Assembly (NCBI GenBank): GCA_003139095.1
Contig: PLHW01000044.1
Location: 248,538-290,304 of the forward strand
DNA length: 41,767 nucleotides
Direction: 5' to 3'
Origin: Acidobacteriaceae bacterium
GTDB taxonomy: Bacteria > Acidobacteriota > Terriglobia > Terriglobales > Acidobacteriaceae
The notes under the pieces are model-generated. The model did not search any database and was not told where the DNA came from. It saw nothing but the letters and a program-made list of their open reading frames with translations. The stretch's first letter is position 1. The number at the start of each line of letters is the position of its first letter. Made by a program: the position numbers and the translations under genes. Positions 1 through 6,627 of this stretch are shown here, piece after piece.

Positions 1-774
1 GGCGACGTTGCCGCCGCCGATGACGAGGACGTTGCGACCAATGGTGAACTTGTATCCGAGATTGACGTTGAGGAGGAAATCGACACCGCGATGAACGCCA
101 TCGAGGTCAACGCCGGGGATGGTGAGATCGCGGCTGCGGTGGGCGCCGATGGCCAGAAGAACGGCGTTGAATCCCTGCTGGCGGAGTTCGGAGATTTGAA
201 AGTCACGGCCGGCGCGGTAATTGAGTTTCAAGTTGATGTCGCCAGTGGAAAGAATCTCGCGGACCTGGGCTTCGACGACGTCGCGGGGGAGACGGTACTC
301 GGGGATGCCGAGATAGAGCATGCCGCCGGCGACGGGAGCGGCCTCGAAGATAGTGACGGAATAGCCCATGAGGGCGAGGTCGTGGGCGGCGGCGAGCCCG
401 ACCGGGCCAGCGCCGACGACAGCGACTTTGAAGGGCAGTTTGGTTTTGACGGCGCCGGCGTTCACGTCGATGTGACGCTTGGACTCGGGCCCATAACGCT
501 CGGTGAGAAAACGCTTGAGGGCGCGGATGGAAATGGGTTTGTCGATTTGACCGCGGCGGCAGGCGGTTTCGCAGGGATGAGCGCAAACGCGGCCGCAGAT
601 ACTGGCAAGAGGGTTGGGGCCGCGGGCGTACTTATACGCTTCTTCGAAACGGCCCTCGGCAATGAGGCCGACGTAACGACCTGCGTTGGTGTGCGCAGGG
701 CAGGCCATCATACAGGGGAAGTTAGTATGGAGCCAGTCCTCATCCACCCGCTTTTCTAAGAAGCGCTTCAGCAT
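1..774 (-). CDS. GltD-like NAD(P)H-dependent flavoprotein (glutamate synthase small subunit family), 3' end cut by window edge
   Basis: Reading the minus strand from ATG at 774 gives 258 codons open to the window edge. The N-terminus carries the cysteine-rich Fer4_20-type domain of GltD and dihydropyrimidine dehydrogenase: a CMMACPAHTNAGRYV stretch near residues 21-35, then CGRVC, HPCE and ACRRG, which in the family ligate two [4Fe-4S] clusters. A Rossmann FAD motif (VAVVGAGPVGLAAA) follows near residue 110, and a second dinucleotide motif (VLVIGGGNVA) lies right at the edge. The family moves electrons from NAD(P)H to a partner such as the glutamate synthase large subunit. No partner is visible, so a different partner oxidoreductase is possible. 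The frame stays open upstream of 774, but the chosen Met begins the conserved MLKRFLEKR segment. No strong SD is seen. Confidence 0.85.
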   Translation of the reverse strand, partial: MLKRFLEKRVDEDWLHTNFPCMMACPAHTNAGRYVGLIAEGRFEEAYKYARGPNPLASICGRVCAHPCETACRRGQIDKPISIRALKRFLTERYGPESKRHIDVNAGAVKTKLPFKVAVVGAGPVGLAAAHDLALMGYSVTIFEAAPVAGGMLYLGIPEYRLPRDVVEAQVREILSTGDINLKLNYRAGRDFQISELRQQGFNAVLLAIGAHRSRDLTIPGVDLDGVHRGVDFLLNVNLGYKFTIGRNVLVIGGGNVA

Positions 775-914
775 GAAATGTTCCCGACGCCGGTTTGGAG
801 CAGGTTGCGAAATGTCTGGAGGGCGGGCAATTGGCGCGCCCTCCGTGGGCTTGGAGTTAGTTGCTTCGTGCGTGTTTCATAAATACCCTTACAACTCGAC
901 GCGTTCGTCCCGCA

Positions 915-968
915 GGGGCTAAAGCCCGCATTCTTCCAAGCCCTAAACGGCACGGCTAAAGCCGTGCC
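915..968. repeat. Tandem hairpin intergenic repeat
   Basis: Two inverted repeats sit side by side between the flavoprotein and the cupredoxin genes. The first pairs GGGCT (916-920) with AGCCC (923-927). The second is a perfect 8-bp stem, GGCACGGC (949-956) with GCCGTGCC (961-968), around a TAAA loop. Both share a GGCTAAAGCC core. This looks like an interspersed REP-type element rather than a factor-independent terminator, because no T tract follows on either strand. Confidence 0.6.
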
Positions 969-1028
969 CTACCAAAAAGCGATTCATGACAACATGCTCT
1001 AGTTACTTGCTAGCGTTACTTACTAGCA

Positions 1029-1616
1029 TTATTTGCTTACTGTGAAATCGGCTTTGGAGTCGCCGGATACTGCGACTGCCTTGGTGGAGGCCTTGGCGCC
1101 CTCATGCCAGGCCACGACGTTGTATTGGCCGTCGGGAACGTTTTCGATTTTGTAGTCGCCGCTCTTGTCGGTCTTTGCGAAGTATGGAGTGGGCGAGACG
1201 ACGATGTATCCGGCCATTTCCGGGTGAACGTTGCAAAGAAGCGAGGCGACACCGGGCTGATCAAATTTGAAAGGACGCTTTTCACCCTGGGGCCAGGTTC
1301 CGAGATTTTTGCCGGGGAGTTTTTTGGATCCCTGCATGACGGATGGCCAGAAAACGTTGTGGGCGACCTTGTCGCTATTGAGGAAATCCACGGTCGTTCC
1401 GGCCTGGACGATCATAATATGCGGGGAAAAAAGCAGACCCTTCTGATCCATGACGGGATGGTCGGCGGGGGCGGGGAACGTTTTTCCGGCGATGGTGTCA
1501 ACGTAAACGACGGACTCGCCGTTCACGCCTGAGACTTTTCCGCTGATGCTGCCGGCACTAGCAGCGATGGCGAGTGCCAATACGACGGTGAAAATTGCTA
1601 CGAGATTGCACTTCAT
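1029..1616 (-). CDS. Secreted cupredoxin with C-terminal carboxypeptidase-regulatory-like domain
   Basis: 195 residues. The chosen ATG at 1616 is preceded by a good SD (AGGAGA) and begins a signal peptide (about residues 1-21, ending ...AIAASA). A plastocyanin-like copper domain follows, with all four type-1 ligands in order: His86 in KVAHN, then Cys128, His131 and Met134 in CNVHPEM. Residues 145-195 (DKSGDYKIENVPDGQYNVV) resemble a carboxypeptidase regulatory-like beta-sandwich. A blue-copper protein like this acts as a periplasmic electron shuttle. It lies 61 nt downstream of the cytochrome-porin gene on the same strand, so co-transcription is likely and the two may be electron-transfer partners. 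The frame is open further upstream, but those residues overlap the preceding gene and lack SD support. Confidence 0.85.
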   Translation of the reverse strand: MKCNLVAIFTVVLALAIAASAGSISGKVSGVNGESVVYVDTIAGKTFPAPADHPVMDQKGLLFSPHIMIVQAGTTVDFLNSDKVAHNVFWPSVMQGSKKLPGKNLGTWPQGEKRPFKFDQPGVASLLCNVHPEMAGYIVVSPTPYFAKTDKSGDYKIENVPDGQYNVVAWHEGAKASTKAVAVSGDSKADFTVSK

Positions 1617-1677
1617 GATTTCTCCTTGTCCGAGTTGCGTGCTTAGTTTCGTGTACGACGGAAACGTGTGAGACAAA

Positions 1678-3171
1678 CTAATAGACCCATTCCAGGCCAG
1701 CGATAGCTTGATTTGTGCGGAACGGGTTGGAGAGCGCATTGCCGGCACCATCATAGATTCGTTGCTGCGGCCTCACCTGATACTCAAAGGAGGCTTTGAT
1801 GTTGGCGTGAATCAGGAACTGGATACCGGGGCTGATACGGTTGCGGGTGGAGCTGGCGGGCGAGAAATAATTGGTGCTGCCACCGACCTCCGCGTTATAG
1901 AGGTCGGCCTCAGACTGAACGCGGTCGTAACGCATGATGGCCATCAGCCAGGGGAGCGCGAGGTAATCGGTCTCAAGAAATCCGCCGCTGAAATGCGCGG
2001 GAGAACCGTTCACGAAGCCAGTACCAGTGCTGTTGTAGAAGAGATCTTTGTCGTGTCCGTACATGTAAAGGCCGAAGAAGTTGAAGGTGCGGTAGTTGAA
2101 GCTGAAGTCGCCGCCGGTGCGGTAGAAGGGCTCCTGGGCGGTGAGGACGCCATTTTCCGCGGTCACGTGCTGAGCAGAGCGTCCGTAAAAGTAGTAGGTA
2201 CCGAGCTGGAGATAGGTGTGATCGCGCGGGCCATTTGGTCCGGCAGCCTGAACATCGTTGCGGCTGGTCGTATCCTGCTCGAGGTTGAAGCGATATTGGA
2301 CGCGGCCGTAGATGTCTTTAAAGTTTGAATCGGAAAATATTCCGACCTCAGGACTGACGTTGGGCGCTGGGTTCGTTGTTCCCGAGGTGTTTTGATTGAG
2401 GATGGCGAGAGAGTAGTGATAGCCACCGTAGTTGTGGCCGCCGCTGATTTCGACTCCCTGCCCCGCGGAGGAAAAGGCAAAGGTGTTGGCGACGCCGGGC
2501 AGGCCGTTGGCGGCGCCAAAGTTCGCCTGATCGTAGATGTCCCACCCGCTGAGGTTCCAAGTGCGAGCCTGGCTGAAGGGCAGGTCAATCTCGAATTGCC
2601 CGATGCGCAAACTGAGGGAGTCGGTGGGCAGCTTGAAGAGGCGGCCGAGGTTGACGAACTTGAGATAGCCATCTCCCAACTCGCCGTTGGCGTTTAATCC
2701 GCCGACGCTGATGTCGTCGTCAACCCAGAAGGCGATGCCATCGCCGAAATTGCCGGCGGTAAAGATGCTGAAGAGGCCGGGCTGAAAGTCGGTTCGAGGA
2801 ATGTAGGGTCCGGTGGTACCGGCGTTGAAGTTGTTCGCGTTTTTGGAATAGACCTGAAAAAAAGTATTGAAGCGGAGGCCGATCTGGGGCATGCCGGGGA
2901 TGGTGCCGGGCCAGATGGTGTGGGGAAACATTTCTTTTTGCGCGGGGGCGCCGAGCATGACGGGCGGGACTTTTATGAAATCCTCGTCGTTCTTGGGGAA
3001 TTTGAAGCCGGCGTCTTTGAAAGCTTTGCCAAAGTCGTTGAGCTTGGGGAAATCGATGTGGCAAGTTGTACAGGACGTGCCGTACTGGCGCGAGAAGGCG
3101 GGAATGGCGAAAGTGTTTTGCGACACGACAAACAGGAACCCGACAAGAACCAGCAAGGCGGCATTTCGCAT
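1678..3171 (-). CDS. Cyc2-like outer-membrane monoheme cytochrome-porin
   Basis: 497 residues from ATG 3171, which has SD GAGGAG upstream. Residues 1-22 are a signal peptide (LLVLVGFLFVV). The mature N-terminus AIPAFSRQYGTSCTTCH contains one c-type heme site (Cys34, Cys37, His38), followed by FPKLNDFGKAFKDAGFKF. This closely matches the signature of Cyc2 iron oxidases: a PxFxRQ-G segment, then CxxCH, then FPxLxxFG and FK. The remaining 430 or so residues alternate aromatic and polar stretches with many Tyr, Asn and Gly and end in ...GLEWVY, as expected for an outer-membrane beta-barrel with a C-terminal aromatic. Length fits fused cytochrome-porins. Known Cyc2 proteins take electrons from Fe(II) at the cell surface. 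Assignment here rests on the motif and architecture only, so another donor or a different role is possible. The cupredoxin gene follows directly. Confidence 0.75.
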   Translation of the reverse strand: MRNAALLVLVGFLFVVSQNTFAIPAFSRQYGTSCTTCHIDFPKLNDFGKAFKDAGFKFPKNDEDFIKVPPVMLGAPAQKEMFPHTIWPGTIPGMPQIGLRFNTFFQVYSKNANNFNAGTTGPYIPRTDFQPGLFSIFTAGNFGDGIAFWVDDDISVGGLNANGELGDGYLKFVNLGRLFKLPTDSLSLRIGQFEIDLPFSQARTWNLSGWDIYDQANFGAANGLPGVANTFAFSSAGQGVEISGGHNYGGYHYSLAILNQNTSGTTNPAPNVSPEVGIFSDSNFKDIYGRVQYRFNLEQDTTSRNDVQAAGPNGPRDHTYLQLGTYYFYGRSAQHVTAENGVLTAQEPFYRTGGDFSFNYRTFNFFGLYMYGHDKDLFYNSTGTGFVNGSPAHFSGGFLETDYLALPWLMAIMRYDRVQSEADLYNAEVGGSTNYFSPASSTRNRISPGIQFLIHANIKASFEYQVRPQQRIYDGAGNALSNPFRTNQAIAGLEWVY

Positions 3172-3208
3172 ACGCAAACGTCTCCTCAAAACTGAGATGA
3201 CCAAGACT

Positions 3209-3240
3209 TGTATACCCCAGCGGGATCGGGGAATTGTCAA
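3209..3240 (-). promoter_or_regulatory. Candidate promoter of the cytochrome-porin gene with unusually long spacer
   Basis: On the minus strand a consensus -35 (TTGACA, 3240-3235) is followed 20 nt later by TATACA (3214-3209); shifting the -10 to GTATAC gives 19 nt. The spacer contains an inverted repeat with CCCC and GGGG arms. Long spacers carrying a dyad are typical of MerR-family-activated promoters, but this is inference only. It lies 38-69 nt upstream of the start codon at 3171. Confidence 0.4.
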
Positions 3241-3282
3241 GGAAAGGTAAACTCATTGGCAGTGCGCTCAGTCACAGCCGAA

Positions 3283-3298
3283 TGTGACATTGATCACA
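3283..3298. promoter_or_regulatory. CRP/FNR-family-like operator palindrome
   Basis: TGTGACATTGATCACA is a perfect TGTGA-N6-TCACA palindrome, the consensus of CRP-type regulators. It lies 112-127 nt upstream of the cytochrome-porin start, centred about 75-90 nt upstream of the probable transcription start. A second overlapping dyad (GTCACA 3271-3276 with TGTGAC 3283-3288) shares its left arm. No regulator gene is nearby, so the factor is unknown. Confidence 0.5.
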
Positions 3299-3510
3299 CG
3301 AGGCCAGGAGAGGGTGGGGCCGGGGAGAACCAAGGAGGGTCGTGAGAGACCGTCACATCTCCGAGTATTCAGAGGGAGAGTGATTCAAGACAATGTAAGC
3401 GGGGTGCCATTCATCTTTCTGAACGCGAGTAAAATTTCGTTTTGCCGGTTGTGCGGGATCAGGGTAGGCTTTGGGGAAGAATTCGGCGACTGGCGAAGGA
3501 GACGGAAGGC

Positions 3511-3939
3511 ATGGCGGAGAACAAGACTAAACCCACCAAATTAAGCGTGGCTGCATTCATCGATGGCATCACGGACCAGAGCAGGCGCGCGGACACCAAG
3601 GCGCTCGTCAAATTGATGCAACGCGCGACAGGGGAAAAGCCGGTGATGTGGGGACCGTCGATTATAGGATTCGGCAGCCGCCACTACCGGTACGCGAGCG
3701 GGCGCGAGGGCGATATGCCGCTGATTGGTTTTTCGCCGCGTAAGGCCGCAATTGTTCTGTATAGCTTGATGGGGTTCAGCGACGCGAACGCGCTGCTCGC
3801 AAAGCTCGGCAAGCACACGATGGGGAAGGGCTGCCTCTACATCAAAAAGCTCGCCGATGTGGACCAAGAGGTGTTGGAGGACATGGCCGTGAAATCGCTT
3901 GCTGCCAAGCGGGCGCGACAGCCAGGCAGCACCGATTGA
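3511..3939 (+). CDS. DUF1801 (YdhG-like) domain protein
   Basis: 142 residues from ATG 3511, which has AAGGAGA about 9 nt upstream; an in-frame extension to 3442 lacks support. The sequence runs FIDGITDQSRRADTKAL, then MWGPSIIGFGSRHYRYASG, PLIGFSPRKAAIVLY and CLYIKKLADVD, the recognisable blocks of DUF1801 proteins with their conserved GFG.HY...G segment and C-terminal LYIKKL. The biochemical role of this small cytosolic family is not established. The gene stands alone, diverging from the cytochrome-porin gene with 339 bp between the start codons that hold the CRP-like site. Confidence 0.85.
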   Translation: MAENKTKPTKLSVAAFIDGITDQSRRADTKALVKLMQRATGEKPVMWGPSIIGFGSRHYRYASGREGDMPLIGFSPRKAAIVLYSLMGFSDANALLAKLGKHTMGKGCLYIKKLADVDQEVLEDMAVKSLAAKRARQPGSTD

Positions 3940-4020
3940 GATGGCGCGTCGAGGCCGGGCAAGGAAAGAGAGAGTCTGGCACAACCAAGAAGGCAAAATT
4001 CCGGGCACAGCGACGAAAGA

Positions 4021-4509
4021 GTGATCCCCCGGCCGCCTGGAGAGTTTCGGTGTGGGCTAAGAATTAACAAACTACGAAGGTATCTACTAAACCCCATTAT
4101 CGGTGAGGGTTGCCGCAACGAAATCAGTCATTCGACCCTCATTTCTCCGCACCGGGCTGCTGAGATTGTGGGGGAGTTCTCCAAGGTGCTCGTTCGCTTG
4201 CTGAATGCGATCTCGTGCTTGAGACGATTCCGGCTGTTTGTTGCTCTCACCCTTGAGAACAACGGAACCTCCTGGACAGCCAACGGCAAGTTGCTTCGTG
4301 GGTCAAATCTGCATCATCCAACAGCCACGATGGTGCTTAGAGCGCCGCCGCTAACCAGACACGTCGCTGTCATCGTTGATACGGCTGTGATAGCGAATGT
4401 AGGCCCGCTAATCGAGGTCGTATTGTCTCAGAAAGGTGACTGGGATGTGTACAAGATTTATAACAAGCTCGGCGAGAAGGGAATCGAGTTTGAGTTCATT
4501 CCAAATTGA
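4021..4509 (+). CDS. Doubtful hypothetical ORF
   Basis: A 162-codon open frame from GTG 4021. No family is recognised. The last 50 or so residues (DTAVIANVGPLIEVVLSQK, then GDWDVYKIYNKLGEKGIEF) look protein-like, while the N-terminal half does not. There is no convincing SD. The stretch is less GC-rich than the DUF1801 gene before it and lies just beside a broken group II intron, so it may be a gene remnant in a decayed mobile segment. Confidence 0.25.
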   Translation: MIPRPPGEFRCGLRINKLRRYLLNPIIGEGCRNEISHSTLISPHRAAEIVGEFSKVLVRLLNAISCLRRFRLFVALTLENNGTSWTANGKLLRGSNLHHPTATMVLRAPPLTRHVAVIVDTAVIANVGPLIEVVLSQKGDWDVYKIYNKLGEKGIEFEFIPN

Positions 4510-4659
4510 AGATTCTTCCCAAGCCGAATCGGTTATGTGAACATGCCCACAATCATCTGTTTTTGAGCCGCTGCCCGTCACTGGTTGGATCCTTTATGAA
4601 TCAAGTATTTAGGCAAATGCCATTGCAAGGGTTTTTGGGCAAGTCTCTGAAAAAGTCAG

Positions 4660-4851
4660 GTCGGCTCCTGCGCTCAGCGTTCACTCACGTTATGGCCTGT
4701 ACGCTCGCCAAGTCGCCTTAGCAACCCTCTACACCGGAGGCTTCCACGGCTTCGTTTCCTCCACCACCGCTCCGATTGCTTCCGGGTGGAACGAACCAGT
4801 TCCCGGGCGGGACTTTCACCCGTAGTGGACCAACGCCTTTTCACGGCGCAC
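4660..4851 (-). ncRNA. 5' fragment of a group II intron
   Basis: Read on the minus strand from 4851, the sequence begins GTGCGCCGTGAAAAGGCG, fitting the group II 5' splice-site consensus GUGYG with an opening GCGCC/GGCGU stem. It continues with GGGTGAAAGTCCC (around 4820-4808), a block characteristic of bacterial group II intron domain I. Further structured-looking sequence (GAGGAAACGAAGCC, TAAGGCGACTTGGCGAGCG) runs to about 4660. No reverse transcriptase/maturase frame and no domain V follow, so only a 5' piece survives. The assignment is from pattern recognition; the lower boundary is approximate. Confidence 0.65.
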
Positions 4852-4922
4852 GAGCTATCGAGATTTAACGTCAACTATAGGGCCAGACTCCGAGTGGCCG
4901 CCGACCCACCCGGAATCGTCGT

Positions 4923-4962
4923 TTGACAGAAAAACAGCCAAGTTGTATGCTGCACTGCAGCA
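4923..4962 (+). promoter_or_regulatory. Sigma70-type promoter with overlapping dyad, upstream of the hydrolase gene
   Basis: TTGACA (4923-4928), a 17-nt spacer, then TATGCT (4946-4951): a perfect -35 and a four-of-six -10. Transcription would start about 45 nt before the GTG at 5005. A perfect dyad, TGCTGC-ACT-GCAGCA (4948-4962), overlaps the -10 and start point and could be an operator. Confidence 0.5.
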
Positions 4963-5004
4963 ATCTGACGATTGAAATCTCATCGCTAAAGGGGCAAGGC
5001 GGCT

Positions 5005-6264
5005 GTGACTAAGGCGTCCAACATTCACCATTCTGCCGCCTTGATAGGGTTCGGTCGCTTAACGACTGATGCCATTACGGGATTGACTGACGTGGTAGAG
5101 GCCGTACACCGCCAGATTGCGTTTTCCTCTCGGGACGCGGCGTCGCCGTGGGCACAAAGTTCCGCGGGTCTTACTGCGCTCGTCTATGGCAGCATCCGCG
5201 GGGTCACCGGATTGGTCGATCGTGGCCTCGCTGAATTGGCGCCGCTAGCGTCTCCGGTAGACGAGAGGCCGTTGTCACCGGCGCACGAGGCCGTAATAGC
5301 TACTCTCAACGGTGTCGTCGGGGACTACTTGGCCCGAACACTCAATCCGCTAGCGATCTCCATGTCTCTGCGCCGTCATGGCCAGCCACTTGAGATCGAA
5401 AGGCACGCCCTGCAGGCGACCATACCGCAGGTCACGGGTAGAGTGCTCCTGCTGGCGCACGGTCTCTGCCTTAACGACCTGCAATGGAAGCGGAAAGGAC
5501 ACGACTACGGAGAGGCGCTGGGCGGCGAGTTCGGTTACACGCCGGTGTATCTGCACTACAACAGCGGTTTGCACGTGTCTGAAAACGGGCGGCTGCTTGC
5601 CGACTTGCTTGAGACCCTCTTCCACCAATGGCCGGTTCCGGTGGAGGAACTGGCGATCATTGGCCACAGCATGGGAGGACTGGTATCACGGAGCGCCTAC
5701 TACTATGGTGAGGAGGCAGTCCACGATTGGCCTCGGCATCTGGAACGACTCTTGTTCCTGGGAACGCCCCACCACGGTGCGCCGCTGGAGCGGATAGGGA
5801 ATTGGGTGAACACAACCTTGGAAGTCAGCCCTTATTCTGTCCCATTCGCTCGTCTCGCAAAGATCCGCAGTGCCGGCATCACCGATATGCGGTACGGTAA
5901 CTTGCTGGACGATGACTGGGAAGGGCGCGATCGCTTTGCCCGCGCAGGAGACCTCCGCGTTCCTCAGCCTTTGCCACCAGGGGTGCAGAGCTACGCCATC
6001 GCCGCCACCACCAAGCGACACGCAAAAGGAAGTCCCAGACTCGACTTGTTCGGAGACGGCCTCGTACCGGTGAACAGCGCCTTGGGACGCCATCGGACTC
6101 CCGGAATGAGCTTGCAGTTCAGCGAGTCCCGTCAATGGATCGGTTATGGCATGAACCACTGGGATCTCCTCAGCCATCCCGCGATTTACGAGCAAATCAG
6201 GCGCTGGTTCGGCTTGCAGTCCTCAAAGCTGGTTGCGGGCGAGTCACGCGCAAACCGAAATTGA
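5005..6264 (+). CDS. Alpha/beta-hydrolase (lipase/esterase-like)
   Basis: 419 residues from GTG 5005, consistent with the promoter just upstream. Residues 146-160 (RVLLLAHGLCLNDLQ) hold the HG oxyanion-hole segment. The nucleophile elbow is GHSMGG (220-225, Ser222), followed by LERLLFLGTPHHGAPLE, typical of triacylglycerol-lipase/PGAP1-like hydrolases. Asp351 in LFGDGLVPV and His385 in GMNHWDLL complete a plausible triad. The first 130 residues are a helical-looking N-terminal region with no clear signal peptide. Substrate is unknown. The gene stands alone within accessory DNA; neighbours give no pathway clue. Confidence 0.85.
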   Translation: MTKASNIHHSAALIGFGRLTTDAITGLTDVVEAVHRQIAFSSRDAASPWAQSSAGLTALVYGSIRGVTGLVDRGLAELAPLASPVDERPLSPAHEAVIATLNGVVGDYLARTLNPLAISMSLRRHGQPLEIERHALQATIPQVTGRVLLLAHGLCLNDLQWKRKGHDYGEALGGEFGYTPVYLHYNSGLHVSENGRLLADLLETLFHQWPVPVEELAIIGHSMGGLVSRSAYYYGEEAVHDWPRHLERLLFLGTPHHGAPLERIGNWVNTTLEVSPYSVPFARLAKIRSAGITDMRYGNLLDDDWEGRDRFARAGDLRVPQPLPPGVQSYAIAATTKRHAKGSPRLDLFGDGLVPVNSALGRHRTPGMSLQFSESRQWIGYGMNHWDLLSHPAIYEQIRRWFGLQSSKLVAGESRANRN

Positions 6265-6615
6265 GTGTTGTAAACACGATGTCATAAGCTTGCGGCCTTC
6301 CATTCGCCTTTTCGAAGGTCGATGAGCGATACAGAGATGGGGATTTATCGTCAACGATGTATGAACGCACTTGACAAAACCACCTTCCCTGACCGACAGC
6401 ACCTCTGCTTTAATCCAAAAGGGAACTCTCTAAGTTGCCGCGTCACAGCTACGCGTGATAACAGCCCTTGACGGTCCATTTTCCCGAGTAAGACAATTTC
6501 AGGTATCGGCACTGGTTGCGCCGTCTCCCAAGCGCCAAGCAGCCAATGCACCTAGCTGGGCGCCTACCTCCCTCGCGAGTCTTAGTGCATCGCCAAGTCG
6601 CGGAGCTTGCGCGAC
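6265..6615. other. Intergenic region with 5'-UTR hairpin
   Basis: No coding region is supported here. A TTGACA occurs at 6371-6376 without a good -10. The clearest element is a stem-loop, GTCGCG (6597-6602) with CGCGAC (6610-6615), whose 3' arm abuts the GGAGG SD (6616-6620) of the next gene and might affect its translation. Confidence 0.45.
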
Positions 6616-6627
6616 GGAGGATTTCTA

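Noticed and set aside
91-759. Plus-strand frame of 222 codons at the window start
   Set aside because: It mirrors the clear GltD-like minus-strand gene with its Cys clusters and Rossmann motifs.
915-968. Intrinsic terminator
   Set aside because: Good stems but no T run on either strand; better explained as a dispersed repeat.
6541-6620. c-di-GMP riboswitch before the GloVer-repeat gene
   Set aside because: A hairpin precedes the SD, but the conserved GEMM core and tetraloop-receptor bases were not found.
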